From: Anthoceros angustus | Lineage: Eukaryota; Streptophyta; Anthocerotopsida; Anthocerotales; Anthocerotaceae | Assembly (NCBI GenBank): GCA_010909165.1 | Contig: VJWM01000235.1 | Location: forward strand, 1-64,000 | DNA: 64,000 bases | Direction of reading: 5' to 3' | In this document: positions 34,025 to 47,005 of the stretch, one piece after another | How the letters are laid out: each line of letters starts with the position of its first letter | Numbering within the stretch: position 1 is the stretch's first letter | Translations under genes and position numbers: made by a program | Notes under the pieces: model-generated | The model's database searches: none | Seen by the model: the letters and a program-made list of their open reading frames with translations, nothing else | Told to the model about the DNA's origin: nothing

Positions 34025-34827
34025 GACGGATGTAAGTCTGGTCTGTGAGAATGTTCTGCGGAAGAAAATATTTTTGCATATCATTGTCGTTGTGTATGTT
34101 TGGAAACCTTGAATTTTTGTGAAAATGTTATCGTTTCCAAGCTTTTTCCAAGGAGTTGTCAAAACAGCCATGCAGAGTTGATGGGATAGCCTTACCCCCT
34201 TCTTCTCAAGTCACCCATGCTGGAACATGATTCCCCTCACGTGAATTAGTTTGTATAATCCTTTTGCTCCGGAGTTGTGCATATCAATTGGTGCGAACGT
34301 CATCCATAGCGGCATAGTAATCTATCTACGACGTCTATCAGCCATCTCCCCACAACATGGAACAATACGCATAGAAGGCAAACACAGCAATGTGCCAAGC
34401 CGGCAGCCAGGTGTCCACTTTTAGGGGAAAACGCATTCCTGGAATAAGGAGTAATGAAAGGCGAGGCTCCTGCATGCTGTTGCTGGCGGGAAGAGAGCGT
34501 GCAGCGAGCGCGGCTTGCTCTTCGTTGAAGGGCAGGTCTACAGCGATAGGGGACAAATTGTGATCACGCTCTGAAGCTCTCAAGTATCCGGGGACCGGTG
34601 CTGAAGGTGAGAGGGTGCCTGACGTCGTTTTGGGTTCCTGTACAGTCCGCCGCCGTCAGGCTCCACTTCGAGTTTTAGCCTGCTGCTGCTGCGCATGCAC
34701 CCTGGCAGGCCGCAGGGCTGGATAGCTTCTCTCACAGCTGCCATTGCGTCACCTTCTGTGTGCTGCCTGTAGTCCTGCTCACTTTCAACTGGCGTGTCTC
34801 AGGCTTTGCTGCAGGTGTTCAGTCTCC
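34025..34827. other. Upstream region of the DRM gene
   Basis: No gene is recognised. The reading frame of the DRM gene is open upstream to 34,744, but that part is Cys-rich and unlike the family, so it is treated as leader sequence. Confidence 0.4.
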
Positions 34828-36816
34828 ATGTCCTCGGCAGAGCTTGCAAGCAGCTCGCGGCCCATTTGGCTGAACAAGCTAAGGGACTTGGGCTTCTCGG
34901 AGGAGGAGGCGGAGGATGCACTTGAAGACTGCGACAAGAAGGGGCAAGAGACCACCGTGGAAGCCCTAGTGAATGCTGTACTGGACCGTCGGCAGCCGAG
35001 CAGCAAGTTTGGAGTCGTTCGGGATTCTATCTTCTGCGATGAGGATGAGGATGAGGATAAGAGTAAGGATGGGGAGCAAGCGGAGGAAGAGGAGGAGCAG
35101 GAGGGGGAGGACATGGCGCAGCTCGGGGACCAAGGTGAGGTGAATGATCGAGGCAAGGCAAAGGTGTTGGACCAGCCTGATCACCGATGGCGCCAGCTGC
35201 GAGGAATGGGCTACGAGCGTGATCTTGTCAGCCTGGCATTGAGCAACAGCGGTGAAAGCGCGACTGTGGCGGATTTGGTTGATTGGATGTCAGCTTACAC
35301 GGTGAGTGACCTTCTTCCCAGCAACATGCCGGAGCCGGAGCCGGAGCCGCAGCAGGAGGATGGTGAACCGCCGGGTGTAATTGATGGCTTGAAGAAGGTT
35401 CTTCCGTACGAGCTGTGGGCTGATTACGAAGAACAGGTTTTGAAGCACGGCTGTAAGGATGTGGCTGAGGCTCTGGACCTGATTGATGCTTTGCGATACC
35501 AGGAGAAGTTGGACGCGGCTGAAAGGCCGGGGACTTCACAGCCATCGGGCTCTTCACAGCCACCGGGCATGCCTTGTAGCAAGAACGGTATGGAGGACCC
35601 GTCCGAGTTCTGGGACTGTGAAGACGTGGACGCCTACGACTTGGGCTGTACCTCGCCTCCAGGGGAGAGCGAGGAAGAGGAGCTCACAATAAGTGTGACT
35701 AAGAGGAGAAAGACTGAAAAGCGCGGGCGCTCCACTGTCCTTACTTCCGAGAAGGAGGAGAAAGTTAAGTTGAACAGCAAGGATGGGAAGACAGGATTCG
35801 GTGTGCCCGGCAGGGGATTCATTCCGAGGCAGATCGGGGAGAAGTCACTGGCTCAGGCACCTTACTTCTACTTCGAGAACGTGGCATCCATGCCCAAGGA
35901 CCAGTGGGCCGAGATTACTCGGCATCTCTACAGCATCGAACCTGAGTTTGTGGACTCCCTTCACTTCTCGGCTTGCAGACGCCCCAGAGGATACATCCAC
36001 AATCTGCCGGTGGAAGGCAGGCAGCTCATCATTCCGCCACCGCCTATGACTTTGCAGGAGCTGTTTCCGGACACGTGGGGCAGGCACTGGCCTGAGTGGG
36101 ACCCCAGGCAGAAGCTCAACTGCATTGACACCAAGTCAGCGTGTCATAGCATGGTGCAGCGGCTGTCTGCCACCATCAAGAGTGAACGCATCTCGGGTGA
36201 TAAGGGGATGCAAGTGGAGTGTGTCAGGTTTTCGAAGAAATGGAACTTGGTCTGGACTGGCCCCAATCAATTATCCCCACTCGCATGCGAGGAGATAGAA
36301 ACTCTCATGGGCTACGACCAAGGCCACACCAGAGGCGTGGTGAACAGAGTTGATCGGTGTAAGGCTCTGGGAAACAGCTTCCAGGTTAACACCGTTGCCT
36401 ATCACTTATCGGTCCTGAAGCCTCTTTATCCTGCAGGTATGAAGGTGATCTCCATTTTTGCCGGCATAGGAGGTGCGGAGGTTGCTCTGCATAAGATTGG
36501 CATCAAGTTGAACGTCCTGGTTAGTGTAGAAATAGAAGACAAGGTCAGGCAAGTAGTTCAGAATTGGTGGGATGTGACAGAGCAACAGGGTATACTCGTC
36601 CATGATATCAAGAATGTGAAGGATTTGACCAGGGTGAAGATGGTGGCTCTCAGGGAAAGATTTGGCAAATTTGATTTGCTCATCGGGGGAAGCCCCTGCA
36701 ACAATCTGACCGGCAACAACAGATATACGCGAACGGGGCTGCAGGGACCAGATTCATACTTGTTCCATGACTACAAGCGGATTCTGTATGATTTTAGGGA
36801 GCTAATGCGAAACTAG
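34828..36816 (+). CDS. DRM: DRM-type de novo DNA methyltransferase, intronless
   Basis: 662 residues from the chosen ATG. An upstream in-frame ATG at 34,744 adds only a Cys-rich stretch. Three UBA-like domains come first: LNKLRDLGFSEEEAEDALE, WRQLRGMGYERDLVSLAL and LPYELWADYEEQVLKHGC. A basic linker (TKRRKTEKRGR) follows. The catalytic domain has the DRM order, with motifs VI-X before I-IV: FENVAS, then CKALGNSFQVNTVAYHLSVL, then motif I IFAGIGGAEVAL (about 541-552), and motif IV GGSPCNN with the catalytic Cys at about residue 624. The C-terminus ends at the family's usual point. DRM enzymes methylate cytosines in all contexts, guided by 24-nt siRNAs, in the nucleus. No intron interrupts the gene, whereas characterised angiosperm DRM genes have many. 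A-rich tracts follow the stop. Confidence 0.92.
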   Translation: MSSAELASSSRPIWLNKLRDLGFSEEEAEDALEDCDKKGQETTVEALVNAVLDRRQPSSKFGVVRDSIFCDEDEDEDKSKDGEQAEEEEEQEGEDMAQLGDQGEVNDRGKAKVLDQPDHRWRQLRGMGYERDLVSLALSNSGESATVADLVDWMSAYTVSDLLPSNMPEPEPEPQQEDGEPPGVIDGLKKVLPYELWADYEEQVLKHGCKDVAEALDLIDALRYQEKLDAAERPGTSQPSGSSQPPGMPCSKNGMEDPSEFWDCEDVDAYDLGCTSPPGESEEEELTISVTKRRKTEKRGRSTVLTSEKEEKVKLNSKDGKTGFGVPGRGFIPRQIGEKSLAQAPYFYFENVASMPKDQWAEITRHLYSIEPEFVDSLHFSACRRPRGYIHNLPVEGRQLIIPPPPMTLQELFPDTWGRHWPEWDPRQKLNCIDTKSACHSMVQRLSATIKSERISGDKGMQVECVRFSKKWNLVWTGPNQLSPLACEEIETLMGYDQGHTRGVVNRVDRCKALGNSFQVNTVAYHLSVLKPLYPAGMKVISIFAGIGGAEVALHKIGIKLNVLVSVEIEDKVRQVVQNWWDVTEQQGILVHDIKNVKDLTRVKMVALRERFGKFDLLIGGSPCNNLTGNNRYTRTGLQGPDSYLFHDYKRILYDFRELMRN

Positions 36817-36818
36817 AA

Positions 36819-36890
36819 TATGGCTGAAGCGGAAATGACAAGAAAAAAAAGAGTAGAGTATGGATGAAGCGGAGATGACAAGAAAAAAGT
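36819..36890. repeat. Two copies of a 34-36-bp unit with A-tracts, 3' of DRM
   Basis: The unit ATATGGCTGAAGCGG.AATGACAAGAAAAAA and its near copy (GTATGGATGAAGCGGAGATG..) are adjacent directly after the DRM stop codon. Confidence 0.85.
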
Positions 36891-37988
36891 TACGTATCGG
36901 ACCACTCTCTCATGTAAGAGAAAAGCTCTCTTTGCGTGGCTTTCATGTTTTGGATATTGTGGTTGTTTCTCACGTGGTCTTTTGGGCTGTGATTTGCTTC
37001 AGGACTGGAAGCGCTACTTAGAAGCGTGCAGACATCGAGTAGATTGATCGGCACGTTTTCTCTTTTGCACTCTACATCTCAATTCGGGAGCAGATTCGTT
37101 TAGGAGAGTCTCTGAACCGGCAAAGCTCGGACAGGGGCCACTGAGAAAGCAACGCTATTGAAATTTTTGGTCATTGAGATACATTGGCAGATGGATATGG
37201 TCACTGACAACGGCTCACAGAAAACTAGATAGATGGGTGGCTGTGGGCACCGGGAACAGCTTACAGATGACGAGATATGTAGATAGATGTCTATGGCACT
37301 GCGAACAACTCACAAAAATCTTCTCAACGGACCTGTCGAACGACGCTCCCCACTAGGGTGATCCGATGCTGGAACACCGCTCTGGTGTTATTGCTCCAGG
37401 ACACTCTGCTTCTGGACGTAGTCCGAACTGATCAGGTGTTTTCACACGATACTACGAAAGCTTGTAAATAGCGAACAAACCGGGAGCTCACTTCTAGAAC
37501 GGGCGAAGAGGGGTTAACAACAGCCACCCGGGACGAACGCAGATCCACAGCAAACCCCAGTGACAACGACGGGCGAAAGAATTCCTTGAGGACAAATTGA
37601 AAACACTACATTGAGCCAAGTAACATCATACCGCGAGAGTGAAGGCTAAGACCTGCTAACCCTAACCAAGTACAATGCCACCAGGGTGACCATATTTGTT
37701 GAGCAGCTGAATGAAGAATGTGGAACATTCAGAGCTTCCATGTGAAATCCTGAAACAGGTCCCATACAACATCTCCTAGCTCTTTCGGACGGCCGCTTGA
37801 CAGAGAAACTCTGCCAAATGCTATGACCGCACGGCCACTTCAGCTCAACCTGGAGCCCTAGAAGCACCCATACAAACGTCCTGTCTGCAGCGCAAGAAGT
37901 AATCAGATCAGGCAAGGTCCTTCAGCTAGAAATGCGGATGGAGGCCATTTCTACGCACTTCACAAGCTCAGACTCCGATGCCTTTCGC
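36891..37988. other. Intergenic; imperfect repeats at 37,165-37,330
   Basis: A unit with AGATGGATATGG/AGATGGGTGGCTGTGG/AGATGTCTATGG followed by CACTG..AACA.CTCACA recurs about three times. No gene is recognised. The end of the stretch probably holds the 3' UTR of COX5C on the minus strand. Confidence 0.45.
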
Positions 37989-38260
37989 TCAAACTTCAAC
38001 CGTGATGTCGCCTTTGTCCAACCTGTCGTAAAATTCCTCAACCTTCCGCCGCTCATTCACGTGATGCATCTTCCAAAAGCTGGCTCCTGCACCCCCGTCC
38101 GCGGTCAGGTGCATTCCGGAGAGACAGCAGAAAGCGGAGGGGATGGAGGAGGCTCACCGAAGACGCCGAGAACAGTTCCGTAGACAATCTCCATGACCAG
38201 ATTGGGCTTGGCCTTGGTCGCATTCGACACCACCGCGTGAACATGCTTCGCTCCCGCCAT
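37989..38260 (-). CDS. COX5C: Cytochrome c oxidase subunit 5C, two exons
   Basis: Exon 1 is 38260-38158 and exon 2 is 38086-37989, joined by a 71-bp phase-1 GT-AG intron. The product is 66 residues, close to the 63-64 of angiosperm COX5C. It begins MAGAKHVHAVV, has a membrane segment (MEIVYGTVLGVFG, then ASFW), and then the hallmark WKMHHVNERRKVEEFYDRLD followed by GDITVEV. COX5C is a small nuclear-encoded subunit of complex IV in the inner mitochondrial membrane. The gene is short and split, so it is easily missed. Its start faces the Alba gene, 633 bp away, and the two may share a promoter region. Confidence 0.92.
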
Positions 38261-38893
38261 GGTTCACACAGTTGCTGGCTATTCGCCTCCGGCTTGCTGT
38301 CGACACACGTGACACCTCTAGCACCAAGAGACTCGGGAAGGCAGAGGAAACGAAAGGGAAGATCTGGAATGTCTCTCAACTGAACCCCCGCGGCACGGCA
38401 CGACGTGCGTTGCGAGGGTTGAGTCTGACGTCAATATAACTAAAAAAGAAAGGAGTTCCTTGGGCGCCGGGCCACAAATTACAAGAAAAATCTGTACATA
38501 GGCTATATATGTAAGCAACTTAGGGGAGCTGGGGTTATTACTTCTCGCACGGTTTGTGAGCTCTGCATCACTTCTCACTTCTTCCCTCCGCACACGACAC
38601 TGATTGTCTGCGGCTCTTTCTTCATTGCCGCCAGATTTCTCCTCGGGACATCTGATTTCCTGCGTGCGAGCGGAGGTGCGTTTCCTGCTTGTTTGCATCT
38701 CGATTTTTCCCTGGTTTTTGCGTGAGATCCCGTCAACGTTCCGCACGCTGTTGGTGTCTGGATCTGGTTTTGGATCGGCCTAGTGATGTTGCTGGCGGCG
38801 TCCTATTTTGTCGAGCAACTGCGCCTGCTGTAATTTCTGTGAATTCTGCCTTGTTGCGCTCAGGAATTTTTAAGCTGGTTATCTTGCGGCGAG

Positions 38894-40061
38894 ATGGAGC
38901 AGAGCAACGGCAGCGAGGCAAGCCACAACCAAGATGGTTTGAAGAAGAACAGGATACAGGTTTCCAACACGAAGAAGCCTCTCTTCTTCTATGTCAATCT
39001 TGCCAAGGTGCGGCTCCTTTCTCGGCGCTGTCGTCTCTGATGAGTCCTGGAATGTGGTGTGTTACTTGTCGAGGATAGCTAGGAAGGCGTCTTAATTGTG
39101 TTGTTGACAGCGATTAGCTGTAGGCGTCATTGACAGCCTCCTCGGGAACCGAGGGTTGATGAGTAGCAATTGCCACCCCAAGCTGGACTGGAGATTCTAG
39201 CAGTAGGGATCTCAGGATCTTAGGTAATTAAGTAGCCACCGTCAGGCGAGCTGACGTGTTAGGATTGTTTGAGGTCCTGTCAGCAGGCGGTATAGAGAGT
39301 TTTTCTCCTTGTAGCCGAGAGTTAGGCACGGCTAGCACGTTCTGTGTTTTGTGTCAAGTGCCTTCTCCTCCAGCTTTTCGGCTTGGCTTGTTGTTGCAGA
39401 GATTCATGCAGCAGTATGAGGAGGTGGAGCTCTCCGCTCTTGGAATGGGTGAGTATTTCTTACTCCTAGTCTCTTTGTTCCCGAGATGCTGCGTTCTGTA
39501 AATCTAGGGTGTGGCAGGACAATGCACTGTTGTCAAGCATTCTGATCTGCAATCACGACTGTTTTTGTGGATGTATTTCCTCCGGTCAATCTTTCGGACT
39601 CACTTGACTAAATGCTGTGACACAAGACTCACTTGTTTCTTACGGTTGGCAGCTATTGCGACTGTGGTGACTGTTGTTGAGATCCTCAAGAACAATGGAT
39701 TGGCAGTGGAGAAAAGTAGGTTTTGTTTGGTGGTTTTCATTCTAATGTTGGCGTGGCCGGGGTTGATTTAGATTCAGCGTGCCTGACTTGTTTGGATGTT
39801 ATGTCCATTTTGCAGAGATTTTCACGTCTACAATTGACATGGGTGACGAGGCGAGGGGCCGTCCTGTGCAAAAAGCCAAGGTCTGCCTGCCGAACCGTTT
39901 ATTTGGTAATAGTGGTATGCTCTCGTCAGACCTTCATTTGTGGACTGAGGGTTGGCTGGCCTTTCTTTCAGATGGAGATCGTTTTGGGGAAGTCCGAACA
40001 GTTTGACGAGCTCATGGCAGCATCGGCTGAGGAGAATGGGTCCACAAACCAGACTGAATGA
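38894..40061 (+). CDS. Alba-domain DNA/RNA-binding protein, five exons
   Basis: Exons are 38894-39007, 39400-39448, 39653-39715, 39816-39880 and 39972-40061, all GT-AG with consistent phases, giving 126 residues. The Alba fold is readable: NRIQVSNTKKPLFFYVNLAK (strand and helix 1), RFMQQYEEVELSALGMAIAT, VVTVVEILKNNGLAVEKKIF, then DMGDEARGRPVQKAKMEIVL. The short length and acidic Asn/Glu tail fit the small plant Alba class. These proteins bind nucleic acids, including R-loops or mRNA. The downstream gene (plastid-type GET3) ends 353 bp away on the other strand, so the two genes converge. Confidence 0.9.
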
Positions 40062-40413
40062 GTGAAGTAGTTCTCTGGACTGTGTAGCATAGATTCATTG
40101 TAGACTGCAGAGTTTGGGTTGAGGTACTTCATGATTTGCATGGGCTTACTCCGAGCAAGTTTGTCCAACCTTAGCTGGTAGCCTGGCATCTGATTTCTGG
40201 CCATGGCTTGACCTGCGAAACCTAAAACTAGACTACGATAGTCAGGACTTGCAACATCTACTGAGGCTGTGGCTTGTCATGTCCAAGATCTCGACGTGGC
40301 TGAACCGCGAACCCTAGCGCTTTCGATGGTATTGACGACTAAGGCGCTTCGCCCTAACCCTACCATTCTATCGCCGACGACAAGATTGATGAACATGGTT
40401 TTCAATTAATTCT

Positions 40414-42899
<2,486 letters not shown>

Positions 42900-43235
42900 G
42901 ACTCGAGTTTTCCAATACAGACGATTGCCACCGGTAAGGTCGTTCTGCCTTCCACGTACATACTAGGGCTCTCTGAGTTGTTGCCTCATTCCTGCTCAAG
43001 GTTCTGGGTTTTTGCTACTATGTACATTCACATCGACAGGTGCATATATCTATGTGCATCGTGTATCGAGGGTTCTCACTTAATTAGTAGGTAGTGATTT
43101 TTAGTGCCTGTCGTCTATATATGCGTGTATGCCCGCAAACGCTATGTACAAATTGTTGAGTCCGATTTTAGCAACATATTCGGTCCTTCAAAATTTTCCA
43201 TGGCAACCTGACGGCGTTAGCATAGTGGCGTAATC

Positions 43236-46040
43236 ATGAAGGTGAAAGTGCTGGCCCGCTCTGAGGACGAGTTCTCAAAGGAGCGCAGTCAGGATCTGCA
43301 GGTTGGGCACTCGTACGTCAAGCCCAGCAAGCCTAATTCTTGCGTGTGATCGTTCCTCGCCTACCTAGCTTTCAAGTTGCTTGCGAAGCAGGCTACGACT
43401 CAGGGAGGCAGGACATGTCCCAACTGACGTGGAGCTTGTTCTGGTTTGGCAGAAAGTTTTCAGGAATGCAGATCCCAGTCTCCATCCGCAGAGCAGGGGT
43501 CGCGAATATGTGCGAGCTTCCAATGCAGTCAAAATGGAGAGGGTAAAGCGACTGTCCTCCCTTCTTCTATATGTGGGTGCCTGCCTCTGTTCTGGCCTCC
43601 GGAATGTGACACTGTTTTGGGCTTTCAGGTATTTGCAAAGCCGTTCATGGGAGCCCTACATGGGCACACTGATTCGATTGCTTGCATGGCTAAAAATTCG
43701 AGGCAGTTGAATACTCTTGTATCAGGCTCCTCGGACGGCGGTGAGTTATGTCCATCTGCTGCGAGAGTTGTGTCAGTTTTTCTAGCTCAGAGGTGGCTGC
43801 TGTCTGGTGGTTGACCTAATATGGTTCTGAAAAAGTGCTTTCCATTTGTTCCCTTCCTGCAGTAATCCGTCTCTGGGACATAGCTTACAGGTGAGGTTCC
43901 TCCCATCCTGCCCTTGCGCTCAAGCTCTGCTATCCTCCAGATTACTGAGACTCCAGGTCTGTGTTGTTGTAGGCGTACAGTTCGGGTTTTTCCAGGACAC
44001 ACTGGTGCCGTCAGGGGTCTAACTTTGTCCACTGATGGAGGGCGACTTGTTTCCTGCGGGGATGACTGTACGTAAGTGTAGTTGTCTGCTTTCTTACTGG
44101 GAACAGGTTTTTCTTGAGTAGCTAACTGTTGAGGATGATTTGAGAATATTGATCACTCATAGATAGACTGACTCATTTTATGCTTCAGCGTAAGGCTTTG
44201 GCGGCTTCCTCAGTTTGTTGTTGGTGATGCAACTGGAGAGTCAGTAGATGTCGAACAGGTACTCTTCAATCCCTCTGTATTTGGTATCATCGCTATCAAA
44301 GAAGCCTTTACGTGTTTTGGATCGCTAGACCTTATTCTGGAGGTGACAACAGTGCTGTATCTTTGTCCCCTAGCCTTTGGCAGTATATCAAGGAAAGAAT
44401 TCGTTCAGAGCAGTCGACCATCAATGGAATACACCAAAATTTGCAACTGGGGGAGCTCAGGTGGACATTTGGGATCACAACAGGTGGACTAACTGGATGG
44501 ACTGCCGAAATGCAGCTGGTTTCATTATTCTGCATGGTAGTTTGGGCTCATGTGTTTCTGGTCGTGATCCTCGTTTTTTGACGGGGTTGTACAGGTCGGA
44601 GCCGCTGAAAACTTTCTCCTGGGGGTCTGATACTGTTATCTCAGTGCGGTTTAACCCTGCTGAGCATGATGTGTTTGCTACCACAGCCAGGTCAGATTGA
44701 ATCTCATGTAGTGTCTTTGCACGTGCTGCTGACTGGGACTGAATTTGTAGATGCTGATTTTCCAATGCTTTTCTCCAGTGACCGCAGCATAGCTCTGTAT
44801 GACCTGCGATTAGGCACCCCTGTGCGAAAATTAGTCATGCAAACTAGGACCAATATGGTTGCTTGGAATCCTCAAGAACCAATGAACTTCACCGCAGTGA
44901 GTCTCAAATCTCTGCTGCTTATAGATCTTCCAAAAAGTGCTGCTTGAGGTACCTGATGTTACGAAGTCTGATGAAGCTCTTTCTCTGACTGCAGGCGAAT
45001 GAGGATTCTAATTGTTACAGTTATGATATGCGGAAGCTGAACTACTCTACTTGTGTCCACAAAGGCCATGTTTCCGCCGTGTGAGTGATATTTCTTTTTC
45101 GACCTTGGCCATTGGCGTCGTGAACTAAGTCAGGATAGGCATCAACACTGTACACGTCTGTGTGCTAAAACATGGTTGTTGTGGTGTAAACCAGATTGGA
45201 CCTTGATTATTCACCAACGGGACGAGAGTTTGTGACAGGCTCCTATGACAGAACAGTAAGTGACCCAAACCTTTAGCAGCCTCTACGATGTCAAGTGGGC
45301 CAACGAAAGAGGTAACAACTGACACTGCTGTCTTCCAGGTGAGGCTGTTCGCCTACAACGGGGGTCATTCCAGGGAAACATACCACACGAAGCGGATGCA
45401 AAGGTGTGGATTCTGCTAATCCATGTCGTCCCTTTCTTGGGTTTTGTCATCCTACCCGTGCTGACCGTCCTTCCTCGCTCTAGGGTATTCTGTGTCAAAT
45501 TCAGCAACGACGGCACGTATGTTCTATCTGGAAGCGATGACACCAACATTCGCCTCTGGAAGGCAAATTCGTCACAGCAGCTGGGTGTTGTGAGTTATCT
45601 ATCATTTGCCTGAAGCTTTCTTTCCTTCCAACGGGTTACGCTCATCATCAACTGCTGGATGCTTCCAGCTTAAGCTGAAATGGTCATCCTCCAACTCGTG
45701 TGCAGCTTCTTCCCAGAGAAAAACAAAAGCAGGCCTACCTTACAGCTGTGAAGCAGCGGTACAATCACCTCCCCGACATCAAGCGTATCGACAGGTACGG
45801 TGTCTGTTGCATTGGAACGGGGTACTGACGAGCTGCTCAGGGTTATCAAATCTCACGGACAGTCTCATCTCCCCTTTCAGACATCGACATCTTCCAAAGG
45901 CAATCTACAAGGCTAGTAAGCTACGTCACACAATGGACGAGGCCGAAAGGAAGCGGGAGAGCAGGAAGAGGGCGCACAGTGCTCCGGATGCTCCAAGACA
46001 ATCAGCTAGAAAGAAAAGAATCGTCGCCGAACTGGAGTAA
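43236..46040 (+). CDS. DCAF13: DCAF13/SOF1 WD40 ribosome-biogenesis factor, 15 exons
   Basis: I can place fifteen exons: 43236-43301, 43453-43542, 43629-43740, 43863-43890, 43973-44071, 44189-44258, 44374-44483, 44595-44690, 44779-44896, 44995-45080, 45195-45255, 45339-45403, 45484-45589, 45707-45795 and 45881-46040. All are GT-AG with consistent phases, giving 451 residues. Diagnostic text includes MKVKVLARSEDEF, LVSGSSDGVIRLWDIAYR, ATGGAQVDIWDHNR, TNMVAWNPQEP, VSAVLDLDYSPTGREFVTGS, YHTKRMQRVFCVKF and the SOF1-specific C-terminal RIDRHRHLPKAIYK, followed by a basic tail. The family is a component of the small-subunit processome in the nucleolus and can act as a CUL4-DDB1 receptor. Introns are about 75-150 bp. 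Confidence 0.95.
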
Positions 46041-47005
46041 GCCAGAGGCATTTGTAGCTCCATGTAAAACACGGAAATTTGGAATCCATCACTATCTCGT
46101 CTTTTGCTTGTTTCTCTCCAAGTGCGCCGGAATGTCGTGATCGTCACGGAAGGACTTCAATTTCGACGTGTTTGTCTTCCGATCACTTGTGCCCGGTGAT
46201 GTGGGCCAGGCCGTCCCTGGACATGTTCTAAGAGGTCCAAGTATGCGGGGCTCCTACCATCGTGGTGTGTTCGCCGTTCTTGGAGTCCCGATTGTCAAGG
46301 CTTGAGACAGAATTGGCAGTGTCCCGAGCATCTTTTTTGGTTTGCTAGTAGTAGTAAATTCGCAGCTCAAGCCTGTCTGTGATAATCTGCAAGTTATGCT
46401 CGGCAGCCTGCGTGCCCGACCGTTGTAGGACCTGATGTGCGCTCATCATCGGGAGGCGTCGAATTGGATAATCAGCTGCATGTGATCATGTTGGTCTCAC
46501 AACTGGACGACTCCTTAGCTGTCCATGTGTCTGGATTCTTGGAGATGAACTAAGAACTAGGTCTGTCAGATATGGCAGCCGCACTAGAGGTTGTTGCTGG
46601 TACATCCCTCACCAGCCTTCATAGAGTGCCTGTCCGTACGGCTCCGAGAGGAATCACGTCGGGCGGGCAGCTGACCAGGGCCGGATTGGGGTGGTGAGAG
46701 TTGTTTTTTTCGAATACTTGGCATGTGCCGTAGAGGTGGACAGGAACACACAAGCAACGTCGACTCTGCTTTGTTTTTGTCTTCCATATCGCTACTCATG
46801 TTTCCCTTGATGACCGTGTGCTGCTTGGAGAGAAGTTTCGTTCTTTTCAGGAGGGCTAGCATCCATGCGTTGGCTACTAGATTTTCCTCATCGTATTTTG
46901 GCCGTCTCCCTTCGAATCTCTCTTCGCTGGAACGTGGACGGGTTGACTGTTGTTCAAAGACTTGTGGGACAGTGAGATTGTTTGCACCGGTTCCATTTGG
47001 ATGAT
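46041..47005. other. Intergenic between DCAF13 and the hydrolase gene
   Basis: No separate gene is seen. A frame at 46,860-47,004 has a Ser/Arg/Leu composition like an organelle-targeting leader and could be an upstream exon of the next gene. No clean splice was established. Confidence 0.35.
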
